From a virus: a stretch of 38,810 bases of DNA. The stretch is taken from positions 1-38,810 of IMG/VR virus record IMGVR_UViG_3300025131_010477; one strand, written 5' to 3'. The notes below the pieces were generated by a model. The model was given only the letters and a program-made list of their open reading frames with translations. It was not told the DNA's origin and did no database searches. A program made the translations under genes and the position numbers. Positions 5,742 through 13,922 of the stretch are shown in pieces (the first letter of the stretch is position 1; each line of letters starts with the position of its first letter).

Positions 5742-6941
5742 ATGGACATCTTGAACGCACGAGCCGCGATCCAATCCGTCGACGCTGAGGGCACGATGCA
5801 CGTGCTCGTCGAGGTCGAGTGGCCCGAGCGCATGCGCCGGGCGGCCCGCAACTCGCCAGGTGGGCTGCCGGCGATCAGCACGGCGCTCGTCGGCGAGGGC
5901 AAGAGCACGATTCGCGGGAGCACGGCTAAGTCGCTGTACGAGTCGGCGTCGGAGCGCGACAAGCGCGAGCGTGCGGAACGGAAGCAAGTGAGGCAGGCCA
6001 AGCGCCGAGCAAACAAGGCGCTGCGAACCGCGAGACGCAGCAACACCGCGCTGCCGATCGACATCATCGTGTCCGCGCTCGGCGACCTGCCGCCGGACCC
6101 CGTCATCTTGCTGCGCTCCGACAAGCCATACCCGGCCGAGATGTTCCGGGCGCTGTGCAAGGTGCTCTGCACCCGTTTCGGTGACGGCACGCAGGTCGTC
6201 ATGCTCAAGAGCGCCGACACTCTCGACGTCGCGAGCCTGGCCGAGCTGGAGCAGCTGGCGGCCGAGATGAATCAGCGCTTCGGTGAGGTGCGCAACGAGA
6301 GCTGGGTCGCCCGCGCCCGCTTCGCGATCAGTGAGCTCGTCGCCCTCGCGGCGTTCGAAGGGCAGACGCGAGAGCTGGGTGAGGAGGAGCGGCAGCGGCA
6401 CCGTCTCGGCATCGAGTCCGGGCCGGTCACGCACCTGCGGCAGCGCACGTTGGTCGACCGCACCGAGACTGAGATCAGCTTCCGCATCCGCGACGGCTTG
6501 CTGCCCCGCCTCAAGCTGGCCGAAGCCGAGCCGTGGACCAGCGAAGTGATCACGCACGGCGCCGACGACGACGACGACGGGCTCGGGCACATCCCCGAGT
6601 CCCGGCGTGCCGCGTTCCGGCCGAAGGTCCGCGAGCGGCCGCCCATACAGACCCCCATGCAGCGGACGTTCCACGTCGAGGACCTGTTCGGTACGCCGGG
6701 AGGTCCGGTGGCGATGGTCCGTCCCGGTCTTGACGTCCCGGAGCCTGGCGACCTCGTGTGGTTGGTCGACCAGCGGCAGCGCGGTGGTGGTCCCGGCAGC
6801 CTGCGGCCGTGGAAGGGCGCCAAGCTCGTCAAGGTGCTCGCCGTGCACCGTGTCGGCGGCAACGTCGAGGCCGCGAAGCGTGAGCTTCACGACAACTACG
6901 GCCTGCGCTTCGAGGTCGTGCCCGAGACGGTGCAGCCATGA
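5742..6941 (+). CDS. Hypothetical protein (399 aa), largest of the left operon
   Basis: Starts after an excellent AAGGAG (5731-5736) overlapping the previous stop. Residues 55-105 are extremely basic and helical, followed by a folded alpha/beta region (about 106-210), an acidic run of five Asp (about 275-280), and a C-terminal beta-rich region with GDLVWLVDQRQ and PWKGAKLVKVLAVHRVGG. The basic segment suggests nucleic-acid contact. No catalytic motif or known family is evident. The next gene overlaps it by four bases. Confidence 0.65.
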   Translation: MDILNARAAIQSVDAEGTMHVLVEVEWPERMRRAARNSPGGLPAISTALVGEGKSTIRGSTAKSLYESASERDKRERAERKQVRQAKRRANKALRTARRSNTALPIDIIVSALGDLPPDPVILLRSDKPYPAEMFRALCKVLCTRFGDGTQVVMLKSADTLDVASLAELEQLAAEMNQRFGEVRNESWVARARFAISELVALAAFEGQTRELGEEERQRHRLGIESGPVTHLRQRTLVDRTETEISFRIRDGLLPRLKLAEAEPWTSEVITHGADDDDDGLGHIPESRRAAFRPKVRERPPIQTPMQRTFHVEDLFGTPGGPVAMVRPGLDVPEPGDLVWLVDQRQRGGGPGSLRPWKGAKLVKVLAVHRVGGNVEAAKRELHDNYGLRFEVVPETVQP

Positions 6942-7474
6942 GCAACGTGTGGAGCGTCATGGTCACGTGCGCTGGTCTCGACGAAGGCGGCAAGCTGTTC
7001 GCCGAGGCGATGCCGAACCGCTGCACCGAGTACGCGCACCGCGACTACGATGGTCCGCTGCGCGAGGTCAGTGGCGACGGTGGCGGCCAGCAGGGCTGGC
7101 ACCTGGACGTCTGGCTCGGGAGCTACAAGGTCGTCGACATCGATGAGCTGGAGACGATGCTGCGCGAGTGGACTCGGGTGTGGAAGTACAAGGCACTGGA
7201 GCCTGGCGAGCAGCGCTTCTTCGACGCGGACCTCGTCTCGTGCTTCATCTGCTACGAGGAAGACGGCGGGAGTCATGCACGTCCGGTCCAAGTCTGGCCG
7301 CCAGCTCCGACCGGCGCGCCGTGCCCGCACTGTCGTCGTGTCGACCCAGAGCCGCAGCCGCGCACGCTCACTGCGCAGGAGGCGTGCAGCGGATGCAACG
7401 GACGGGCGACCACACACGAGCCGTGTCATGCGTGCGGTGCGCATGTCGCTCCGTTGGAGGTGCACGATGACTGA
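6938..7474 (+). CDS. Zinc-ribbon protein with four CxxC pairs
   Basis: 178 residues. The N-terminal 95 residues are alpha/beta with aromatic residues and no cysteine pair. The C-terminal half has four CxxC pairs: 102/105, 129/132, 150/153 and 163/166, enough for two zinc sites of rubredoxin or DnaJ-knuckle type. No enzyme motif seen. It overlaps its neighbours by four and eight bases. With the proteins at 3780 and 4885 it makes three multi-cysteine proteins in one operon. Confidence 0.65.
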   Translation: MSNVWSVMVTCAGLDEGGKLFAEAMPNRCTEYAHRDYDGPLREVSGDGGGQQGWHLDVWLGSYKVVDIDELETMLREWTRVWKYKALEPGEQRFFDADLVSCFICYEEDGGSHARPVQVWPPAPTGAPCPHCRRVDPEPQPRTLTAQEACSGCNGRATTHEPCHACGAHVAPLEVHDD

Positions 7475-8186
7475 CGAGACGCGCTCGAACATCGCTACTG
7501 CGCAGCAACGTGCTGCGATGCGCCGCAAGTTGTCGCCGTCGGAGCGCGCCGGCTTCGACAGGCTCCGGCCTACGTTCGCCGTCCGGGCGCGCGAGCGCAG
7601 CTTCGTAGCGCGCATCGCGGATGCGATCGCCGACGGCCGCTGCCGGGAAGGGCCGCGCGTCGTGTTGCGGTGGGATAACGGCCGCGTCTCGCTGGCCGAG
7701 CACGACCCGTCGCAGACGGCATTCAGCTACCCGCACACGCTCGAGTGGGCCGAGAAGAACGCCCGACTGCTGATGCCCGGCGACAAGCTCAAGTACGAGC
7801 TGCCCGACGACGACTGCGTGCCGGACGACATCGCTGTCGCCGCTGGCGGTGCGCTCGGCGCGCTGCATCGGCCGCAGCGTGCGGTCGAGCGCGACGGCGC
7901 GATCGGCCGCTTCTGGCGTCACGCACGCAAGATGTCCCAGTACGGGTCGCCGGCCACGTCGCTGTTCCGGCAGGAATTCCCCGGCACCGACCTCGACATT
8001 CACGGCGTCCCGCCGCCGCCGGAGCCGTACGATGACGAACGGACCTTGCGTGGCGGCCGTGGTCGCAAGCCGCCGCTGTCGCCGTACCTGACCGATCGCG
8101 TCGGCGACGTGCTCCGGGATGAGCAACGGCGCCGGCACGCGCGCGCGCACGCGCTCGCACTCTCACACTCAACAAGGAGGACATGA
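7467..8186 (+). CDS. Hypothetical protein (239 aa)
   Basis: Helical, charged N-terminus (1-60), a central part with RVVLRWDNGRVSLAEHD that looks beta-stranded, a PxxPPPPEP linker near 185-190, and a basic His/Arg-rich tail. TTGGAGG precedes the ATG at good spacing although the start lies within the previous gene. No family recognised. Its last four bases overlap the next start. Confidence 0.6.
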   Translation: MTDETRSNIATAQQRAAMRRKLSPSERAGFDRLRPTFAVRARERSFVARIADAIADGRCREGPRVVLRWDNGRVSLAEHDPSQTAFSYPHTLEWAEKNARLLMPGDKLKYELPDDDCVPDDIAVAAGGALGALHRPQRAVERDGAIGRFWRHARKMSQYGSPATSLFRQEFPGTDLDIHGVPPPPEPYDDERTLRGGRGRKPPLSPYLTDRVGDVLRDEQRRRHARAHALALSHSTRRT

Positions 8187-8779
8187 TGACCGACAACGAC
8201 AAGACCGCAGCCGGGACCCTGCAGCCGCCGCGCACGCCGGTGCTCGACAACAAGGGCGTGGCTCGCGCGCGCTATCCGGGGTGGACCGAGTTCCGGCTGG
8301 TCGACCTCGCCGCCGCGCCTGGCATGGTCGGCTACCCGGCGCCTGGGACCGTCGACGGCGATTCGTGGACCATCCTCGACGTGTTCGAGTCGGCCGAGGT
8401 CGTGCTGCTGGGCAAAACCCGCGATGACTACGTCGCCGGCGTCTGCGCCGAGCGCGACAAGGCCATCGCCGAGGCCCACGACGCACGGTCGTCGATGCGG
8501 GAGCAGGAGCGCCAGACGTCCCGTTTCCAGACCGACCTGGCCGTGGCCGAGGACCGGTTGTCCGTCGCGGAGGCCGAGCGCCGGGCGCTGGTCAAGGAGC
8601 GGGCGCGGGACAAGGACCTGCTTTGTCTCTTCGAGGCCGATTTCGCGACGCTCCGCAAGGAGCTGGGCGACGAGCGTCTCCGCGAGGTCGTCGGGCGCGC
8701 CGAGCCGCCGAAGCTCGAGCGCGAGGACGGCGAGCGTTATTCGCGTACGGACCCGTGCGACGCGGCGGACCTGCTGTGA
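8183..8779 (+). CDS. Coiled-coil hypothetical protein
   Basis: 198 residues. An N-terminal domain (about 1-85, with PGWTEFRLVDL and GDSWTILDVFESAEVV) precedes a long charged coiled coil (about 90-165, Glu/Arg/Ala-rich). AAGGAGG (8174-8180) is a very strong ribosome site for ATG 8183 or the adjacent ATG at 8186. Function unknown; the coil suggests oligomerisation or a partner from the same operon. Confidence 0.65.
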   Translation: MMTDNDKTAAGTLQPPRTPVLDNKGVARARYPGWTEFRLVDLAAAPGMVGYPAPGTVDGDSWTILDVFESAEVVLLGKTRDDYVAGVCAERDKAIAEAHDARSSMREQERQTSRFQTDLAVAEDRLSVAEAERRALVKERARDKDLLCLFEADFATLRKELGDERLREVVGRAEPPKLEREDGERYSRTDPCDAADLL

Positions 8780-9015
8780 GTCGCGAGACGCCGTCGCTGC
8801 CTGCGCCTGCGCCCTACACGGACGCCGAGCTGGAGGCGCACCAGCGCGAGGTGGAGCAGTGCGTCCGGGAGGTTCGTCGGATGCCGCGTCGCCGGCGTCG
8901 AGTGTCCGGCGACGCGCCGTGGTGGGCCAAGCTGCTGGCCGTGTTCTTCGGCCTGTCGGTCGGGGCGGCGATAGCCGATGCGATACACGGACCGCCCGTG
9001 GACCCGTGGAGCTGA
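8776..9015 (+). CDS. Small single-pass membrane protein
   Basis: 79 residues from a GTG that overlaps the previous stop (GTGA). The N-terminal 50 residues are polar, ending in a very basic patch (RRMPRRRRR). A hydrophobic helix (about 56-73, LLAVFFGLSVGAAIADAI) follows, then a short tail. By the positive-inside rule the N-terminus stays in the cytoplasm. It ends the overlapping run of genes. Function unknown. Confidence 0.6.
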   Translation: MSRETPSLPAPAPYTDAELEAHQREVEQCVREVRRMPRRRRRVSGDAPWWAKLLAVFFGLSVGAAIADAIHGPPVDPWS

Positions 9016-9074
9016 ACGCCGCTGGATACCGGCCGCAAGGGGCGCTGAGCGCTCTGTGGTGCCGCTGGCGTGGT

Positions 9075-9111
9075 CCTGGTACCCTACCAGGGCCCGGACT
9101 GTTACGCGTAA
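9075..9111. promoter_or_regulatory. Two palindromic sites upstream of the LexA-like gene
   Basis: CCTGGTA and TACCAGG (9075-9081 and 9085-9091) form a 7-bp inverted repeat around CCC, containing the heptamer TACCCTA (9080-9086). TTACGCGTAA (9102-9111) is a perfect 10-bp palindrome. With the motif at 9141-9150, the 138-base spacer holds three operator-like elements. Confidence 0.5.
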
Positions 9112-9140
9112 AGGTGGGCGCGCTCCCCGCCGAGCCGAAG

Positions 9141-9150
9141 GGATACCCTA
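9141..9150 (+). promoter_or_regulatory. GGATACCCTA motif, copy 3
   Basis: Identical to 844-853 and to the reverse complement at 1192-1201. It lies three bases before the GTG at 9154, where bound protein would block transcription or initiation; autoregulation by the LexA-like product is a natural guess. Confidence 0.5.
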
Positions 9151-9153
9151 GTC

Positions 9154-9408
9154 GTGGTGACGGATAAGCAGATCGAGGTGCTACGGGCGTTCATGGACGC
9201 GCGCAGAGCGGACCGGCCGCCCCCGACGTTCCGGGAGCTGTGTGAGCGTTTCGGTTGGAGCTCGACGGGCACGGCGCGTGATCACGTGCAGGCGCTCGGC
9301 CGGCAGGCGCTGCTCGAGGACGTGGTCGGTGTGCGGTCGCGGCGCTGGCGGTTGACGCGCCGCGGGGTCCGGATCGCGCAGGACGCGATCGACGCCGAGG
9401 TCGGCTGA
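9154..9408 (+). CDS. LexA-type winged-helix DNA-binding protein, no protease domain
   Basis: 84 residues from GTG (9154, or the adjacent GTG at 9157). The sequence follows the LexA N-terminal domain: TDKQIEVLRAFMDARR, then PPTFRELCERFGW, then the recognition helix region SSTGTARDHVQALGRQALL, then a wing ending in RRWRLTRRG. The hinge, Ala-Gly cleavage site and S24 Ser/Lys protease domain of LexA are absent, so it cannot self-cleave. Likely role: repressor of phage genes or competitor for a host repressor's sites. Repeats in its own upstream region suggest autoregulation. It separates the left operon from the head module. Confidence 0.75.
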   Translation: MVTDKQIEVLRAFMDARRADRPPPTFRELCERFGWSSTGTARDHVQALGRQALLEDVVGVRSRRWRLTRRGVRIAQDAIDAEVG

Positions 9409-9469
9409 GGCGCAAGCCGGCACTGCCGTCGCTTCTACCACGCGCCGAGGCACCTCACCACCACTGTGA

Positions 9470-9477
9470 TAGTCTGC
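9470..9477 (+). promoter_or_regulatory. Candidate -10 region before terminase
   Basis: TAGTCTGC four bases before the GTG start of terL, the same octamer as at 2980-2987. No clear -35 box or Shine-Dalgarno sequence is visible, so if this is a promoter the message would have almost no leader. Tentative. Confidence 0.25.
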
Positions 9478-9481
9478 GACC

Positions 9482-12244
9482 GTGAGCGTGCGTGCGCCGC
9501 GGGTGGACCAGAAGGTCGTCGACGCGATGTGTCGCCGTTCGCTGGCCTTCTTCGCGAGCGAGAAGCTCATCGGCGATCCAGAACCGCCCTTTTCTGGACG
9601 CTTCCTCGTCGCCGAACATCATGAGGCGTGGTCGGACCTCATCTGCAACTACGATCGCGTCTGCATCGAGGCGGCCCGAGGTCACGGAAAGTGCATGACC
9701 GGCGACGCGCTGATCCTACGGTCGGACGGCGCGCTGATCCGGCACGACGAGTGGCAAGGCGGCGAGGTCTATGCCTACGTGGGCAAGCAGCAGTTCGAGG
9801 CCGTCGAAGCGTCAGCCGCGGAAAGCCAGGGATTACAACCCTGCTTGACCGTGCGTACGCGATCCGGCCGGCAGGTCACCGTGACCACCAACCACCCACT
9901 GCTCGTCGAGGGGCGCGGGTGGGTCGAGGCGGCGGACCTCGTCGTCGGAGACTGTGTAGCGGTGCCTGCTGGTCTGTCCGTCAGCGGCAGCGAGCCGCTG
10001 CGGTGCCCCTGGACGTTGGGGCTGCTCATCGGCGACGGCTCCCTGCAGTCGACGAGCTCGCCGACAGTGACGACCGCCGACCAGGCCGTCGTCTTCGCGC
10101 TTACTGATGAGGTCGAAGCGCAGGGGTGGCACCTGAAGAAGCGAGAACCGCTCGGCTTCGCGCTCATCGCGCCCGGGACGCCGCGCGACTCACGGCCGAA
10201 AGCGTGGATTCGCGAGCTGGGCCTCTTGGGTCGGACGTCGCACACAAAGCGCGTTCCGTCAGCAGTGTTCCAGGCCCCACCCGCAGACGTCGCGGCGTTC
10301 TTAGCTGGTTACTTCGACGCGGACGGCTCGGTGAACAAGCACGGCGGGGGCGCGCTCGAGTACTACTCGGTGAGCGAGGGTCTGCTCCGCGACGTCCAGC
10401 ACCTGCTGCTGCGCTTCGGTGTCCGGAGCACGCTGGCGGTCAAGCGCGGACGTTACCGTGGCGCTGCGCACCTGAGCTGGCGGCTGACCATCCGCGGCGG
10501 GTACATCCTCCGCTTCGCTGGCGCGATTCGTCCGCGTGGACAGAAGGCCGAAGCGCTTGAAGCGCTTGCGCGCGACCTCGAACCCAAGGTGCGGAGCATC
10601 AACTGGAACCAGTGTGCGTACGAGCCGATCGTCGACATCGAGGACGCCGGTGAGCAGGAGGTCTACGCGATCCACGTGCAGGGCCCGGAGAACTACATCG
10701 CCAACGACGTGGTGAACCACAACAGCCACTTCTTTACCCTAGCGCTTCCCCTATGGGATGCCTTCCGCGTCAAGTCGGCCGGCCTCGACCCACCGGACTG
10801 CGTCATCTTCAGTGCGTCGCAGCGGCAGGCGCAGCGGCTGCTCAAGAAGATCCAGATCCAGCTCGAAACGAACCCGAAGCTCGCGCACCTCCTCCCCGGC
10901 GAGCACGAGCGGCAGCAGTGGTCGACGCAAGGCCTCCGGCTCGCCAACGGCTACACGATCAACGCGAGCGGCTACGGCACGAAGGTCCGCGGTGGTCACC
11001 CGCGCCTGATCGTGGTCGACGACGGGTTCAACGACAACACGGCCTATTCCGAGCTGGTTCGCGCCAAGGAGATCGACTACTTCTTCCAGGCCATCCGGCC
11101 GATGCTGATTCCCGGCGGCAAGATCGCCGTAGTCGGCACGCCGCTGCATCGCCAGGACCTCTACGCGCTGCTGTCGAAGAACCCGCAGTACGAGTTTCGG
11201 CGGTACCCTGCCATTCGGGAGTCGGGTCCGCACGAGGGCGGGCCGCTGTGGCCGGAGCTGTACTCGATGGATGACCTCCGCGGCATCGAAGAGGAGATCA
11301 AGTCGATCCGCTTCACCCGCGAGTACCTGTGCCAGCCCGTCGCGGATGGCAGCTCCCTGTTCCCCCGACGGCTCTTCGAGGGCGACGGCGTCGAGCAGCC
11401 GGACATCAAGCTCGGGATGCCGCTCGAGTTCTGGCAGCGGCTGGGTGTTCAGTTCACGGCCATCGGCGTTGACTTCGGCCTGAGCAGCTCGGTGTCGGCC
11501 GACTACACCGTCGTGTGGACTATGGGCCTGGACTCGGCCGGCAACCGCTGGATCATGGACATCTACCGGGAGAAGGGCCTCGAATACACCGAGCAGAAGA
11601 AGCTCATCGTGCACGCCGCGAAGCGGTACCAGGCCGACCTGGTCTACGTGGAGAGCAATCAAGCCCAGCGCATCTACGGTGACGAGCTCCGGAACGAGAC
11701 CGACCTGCCGATCCAGAACCACAACACCGGCGAGAACAAGCACTCGCAGGTGAAGGGGCTCCCGGCGCTCCGCGTGCTGCTTGAGAACAAGAAGTACCGG
11801 CTGCCGCTGGGCGATGAGCGCAGCCGGAAGCTCGTCGGCGCCTGGATCGAGGAGATGCAGGGCGTCACGGTGCAGATGGGCAAGGTGGTCAGCCTGGCCG
11901 AGCACGACGACCTGCCGATGGCCAACTGGATCTGCGAGCGCGCGTTCGCCGATACGCCCTTCGACTTCAGCTTCGGCGAGGAAGAAGGGGACCGCGAGGC
12001 GTTCGACGAGCTGATGCGCGACATCGCGGGCACCGGCGACCCGGCCGACCCCGACTACATCGAGGACGACGCGTTCGTCCTCGGCACGCAGCCGGCTGGA
12101 CGCGGCCGGCCGCCGACGATCAACGCCCGTGCGGTCGACGGCAACCCCGAGGACGTGTTGCAGAACACGCAGCCCCCGGCTAAGAACACGGGCTACCCGT
12201 TCGGCGCGCCCACGGCCGCGCAGATCCTGGGAGGCGGCTTCTGA
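9482..12244 (+). CDS. terL: Terminase large subunit (TerL) precursor with intein
   Basis: 920 residues: 576 of terminase plus a 344-residue intein (71-414). TerL is the ATP-driven motor and nuclease that packages DNA into the prohead through the portal. After splicing the Walker A reads RGHGK-S (66-70 joined to 415). Walker B is LIVVDD (509-514) and the coupling motif VVGTP is at 550-554. The RNase H-like nuclease has D664 (GVDFG), E724 (YVESN) and D809/D810 (AEHDDLP). All motifs are intact. Start is a GTG at 9482 with a very short spacer. No small terminase subunit is recognisable upstream. Without splicing the ATPase would be inactive. Confidence 0.95.
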   Translation: MSVRAPRVDQKVVDAMCRRSLAFFASEKLIGDPEPPFSGRFLVAEHHEAWSDLICNYDRVCIEAARGHGKCMTGDALILRSDGALIRHDEWQGGEVYAYVGKQQFEAVEASAAESQGLQPCLTVRTRSGRQVTVTTNHPLLVEGRGWVEAADLVVGDCVAVPAGLSVSGSEPLRCPWTLGLLIGDGSLQSTSSPTVTTADQAVVFALTDEVEAQGWHLKKREPLGFALIAPGTPRDSRPKAWIRELGLLGRTSHTKRVPSAVFQAPPADVAAFLAGYFDADGSVNKHGGGALEYYSVSEGLLRDVQHLLLRFGVRSTLAVKRGRYRGAAHLSWRLTIRGGYILRFAGAIRPRGQKAEALEALARDLEPKVRSINWNQCAYEPIVDIEDAGEQEVYAIHVQGPENYIANDVVNHNSHFFTLALPLWDAFRVKSAGLDPPDCVIFSASQRQAQRLLKKIQIQLETNPKLAHLLPGEHERQQWSTQGLRLANGYTINASGYGTKVRGGHPRLIVVDDGFNDNTAYSELVRAKEIDYFFQAIRPMLIPGGKIAVVGTPLHRQDLYALLSKNPQYEFRRYPAIRESGPHEGGPLWPELYSMDDLRGIEEEIKSIRFTREYLCQPVADGSSLFPRRLFEGDGVEQPDIKLGMPLEFWQRLGVQFTAIGVDFGLSSSVSADYTVVWTMGLDSAGNRWIMDIYREKGLEYTEQKKLIVHAAKRYQADLVYVESNQAQRIYGDELRNETDLPIQNHNTGENKHSQVKGLPALRVLLENKKYRLPLGDERSRKLVGAWIEEMQGVTVQMGKVVSLAEHDDLPMANWICERAFADTPFDFSFGEEEGDREAFDELMRDIAGTGDPADPDYIEDDAFVLGTQPAGRGRPPTINARAVDGNPEDVLQNTQPPAKNTGYPFGAPTAAQILGGGF
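9692..10723 (+). mobile_element. LAGLIDADG intein inside the TerL Walker A motif
   Basis: 344 residues, in frame. The first residue is Cys71 (CMTGDALIL, splicing block A). Block B is TVTTNHPL (133-140) with the conserved His138. The two endonuclease motifs are LGLLIGDGS (179-187) and LAGYFDADG (274-282). Block F is VYAIHVQGPENYIAND (394-409), and the end is His413-Asn414 followed by Ser415 as the +1 nucleophile. All splicing residues are present, and the acidic residues of both endonuclease motifs are intact, so splicing and homing are both expected. Insertion between Lys and Ser of the P-loop is a conserved site favoured by inteins. Confidence 0.95.
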
Positions 12245-12345
12245 TGCACATCTGTCCTGAAGAGGTCCTCGCGTTCGTAGCGGCGCTGCCGTTCGCGCGC
12301 GTCGCGTGGGCTCGGTGGAGAGCGAGGCGCGCATGCCAAAGCTGA
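12244..12345 (+). CDS. Tiny 33-aa protein after TerL
   Basis: The ATG overlaps the terL stop (TGATG). The 33 codons give an acidic start with Cys (MHICPEEV), a hydrophobic middle with Phe, Val, Ala and Trp, and a basic Arg/Trp end, so it could be a small membrane-active peptide. The next gene starts inside it. Coupled start and ordered composition favour a real gene, but its size makes this uncertain. Confidence 0.4.
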   Translation: MHICPEEVLAFVAALPFARVAWARWRARRACQS

Positions 12346-13910
12346 TGCTGCGGAGGTCCCTGGCTTCGATGCGCGGTGCCACAGGCCTGTCGTTGTCGCC
12401 GTTCAACCACGGTGAGCGCACGCCGGGCCAGGTCCCGCGACGCGACGCGGCCTGGACGCTCGCGCCCGAGGCTATGGAGCTGGCGACTGCGCAGGCGGTG
12501 CCCGAGGCGCAGCTGCTCCTGCGGCACACGGCGCCGGTGTTCCGGGCGAACGACGTCGCCAAGGGCCTGGGCCTCGATCGCGTGCTGGAGAAGCGGCTCG
12601 GCGGTATGGTGAAGGACGCGATGCACAGCGCGGTCAACGAGGCCGTGTTCCGTCAGGACCTGATGGGTCGACTCCGAAGCCAGCAGGGCCTCGAGCCCGA
12701 GCGTCGGCGCGCGGTCTTCCAGCGCGCCCTCATGTTCTGGCGAACGCAGGACGGCGGCATGGCGCGCAAACAGTCACAGCGCATGCTCTGCAAGGCCAAG
12801 AAGACCGAGGTTCCGGTGTCACCGGCCGTCGAGTCGGCGTCGGCCAAGCTGGGCATCCCGGAGCACAAGGTCCCCGCGCGCGGCCGCGCCGACCCGGTGC
12901 AGCAGGTGATGGGCGACAGCAAGCGCGCGCTGCCACCGGGCGCCGTGCGCGTCCATTACAGCAAGACCCGTGGCGGCTACGTGCGCGCCGAGAAGTTGCC
13001 CGACGGCTCGTGGAAGATCTTGGGCAAGGTGCACGACAAGGACGGCGGCAGCGCTAAGAAGAAGGACTCGCACCCCGAGCTGCACCCGAAGGACGAGCAC
13101 CCCAGCTCGCCGCCACCTGGCAAGGAACCTGTCCACACGCGGGACGGCAAGCCGTACCGGCGACACCCGAACCCCCCGATGACCATCGGTAAGGCCGTCG
13201 TGTACTCTCGCAGAGGAACGCAAGGAACGGCTTCGGCCGAGGAGAAGAAGAACATGGAACGCGAAGAGCTGTTCAAGGCGATCAAGAACTTCCAGGTGCC
13301 GGCGGCCGATGCACCGGCGTCGGACGACGTCAGCAAGGGCGAGAGCATGGAGGGCATGCCGTCGCCTGGCGGCGCCGGCGGCACGATGCAGAAGCTCGAC
13401 AGCAGCGGTCATGAGAAGGACCCCGAGCAGCAGCTGAAGCCCGGCAAGCCCGAAGGTCACGAGCTCGGCAACGGCAAGGGCTCCGGCGACGGTGGCGGCC
13501 TGGGCGGCGCGACCAAGGACGGTGGCGGCATGACCAAGGGTGTCGAGCCGCGCGCCGATCCGCGGGCGAACTTCCCCGTCGCGATGCCGACGGTGCGCGG
13601 CGCGCAGTGGACGCAAGGCCCGGACGCCCGTGTGGCGTATAGCTCCGTCGCCGACGAGAAGATCGCCAAGGCGATGGAGGACGGGACGCTGAGCCCTGAG
13701 TTCGGGATGCCGGCGCACTCGCCGCTGTACGGCCTGAACAAGTGCGGCAACTGCGCGACCGGCTTCAGCAAGGCGCTGACGGTGTGCCCCGGCTGCGGGA
13801 CTGACCGCCTCGCCGGGACGAACGTCTCCGGCCCGCGCGTCCAGCTCGCCAAGTCGGTGACGCAGCGGCTGACGCCGCCACCCCCCGGCGACCTGCACTT
13901 CGAGGACTAA
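12333..13910 (+). CDS. Hypothetical head-region protein with C-terminal zinc ribbon
   Basis: 525 residues between TerL and portal. Residues 1-150 are helical and basic. Residues 200-290 are Lys/Pro/His-rich with a short beta segment (LPDGSWKILGKVHDKDGG). Residues 335-410 are Gly/Asp/Lys low complexity. The C-terminus has a zinc ribbon, CGNC (471/474) and CPGC (485/488). I do not recognise a family. An internal in-frame ATG at 13254 (Met308) has GGAG at 13241-13244, so a 218-residue C-terminal product is possible. The start at 12333 is chosen over the GTG at 12306 because the extra nine residues add nothing recognisable. Position suggests a virion or assembly protein. Confidence 0.65.
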   Translation: MPKLMLRRSLASMRGATGLSLSPFNHGERTPGQVPRRDAAWTLAPEAMELATAQAVPEAQLLLRHTAPVFRANDVAKGLGLDRVLEKRLGGMVKDAMHSAVNEAVFRQDLMGRLRSQQGLEPERRRAVFQRALMFWRTQDGGMARKQSQRMLCKAKKTEVPVSPAVESASAKLGIPEHKVPARGRADPVQQVMGDSKRALPPGAVRVHYSKTRGGYVRAEKLPDGSWKILGKVHDKDGGSAKKKDSHPELHPKDEHPSSPPPGKEPVHTRDGKPYRRHPNPPMTIGKAVVYSRRGTQGTASAEEKKNMEREELFKAIKNFQVPAADAPASDDVSKGESMEGMPSPGGAGGTMQKLDSSGHEKDPEQQLKPGKPEGHELGNGKGSGDGGGLGGATKDGGGMTKGVEPRADPRANFPVAMPTVRGAQWTQGPDARVAYSSVADEKIAKAMEDGTLSPEFGMPAHSPLYGLNKCGNCATGFSKALTVCPGCGTDRLAGTNVSGPRVQLAKSVTQRLTPPPPGDLHFED

Positions 13911-13922
13911 AGGACCAATCCA

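Noticed and set aside
10735-10741. TACCCTA heptamer in the terL gene as a further regulatory site
   Set aside because: It lies in coding sequence, lacks the flanking GGA, and a single heptamer is expected by chance.
10751-12637. 628-residue minus-strand frame over terminase
   Set aside because: Antisense shadow; the plus strand encodes all TerL motifs.
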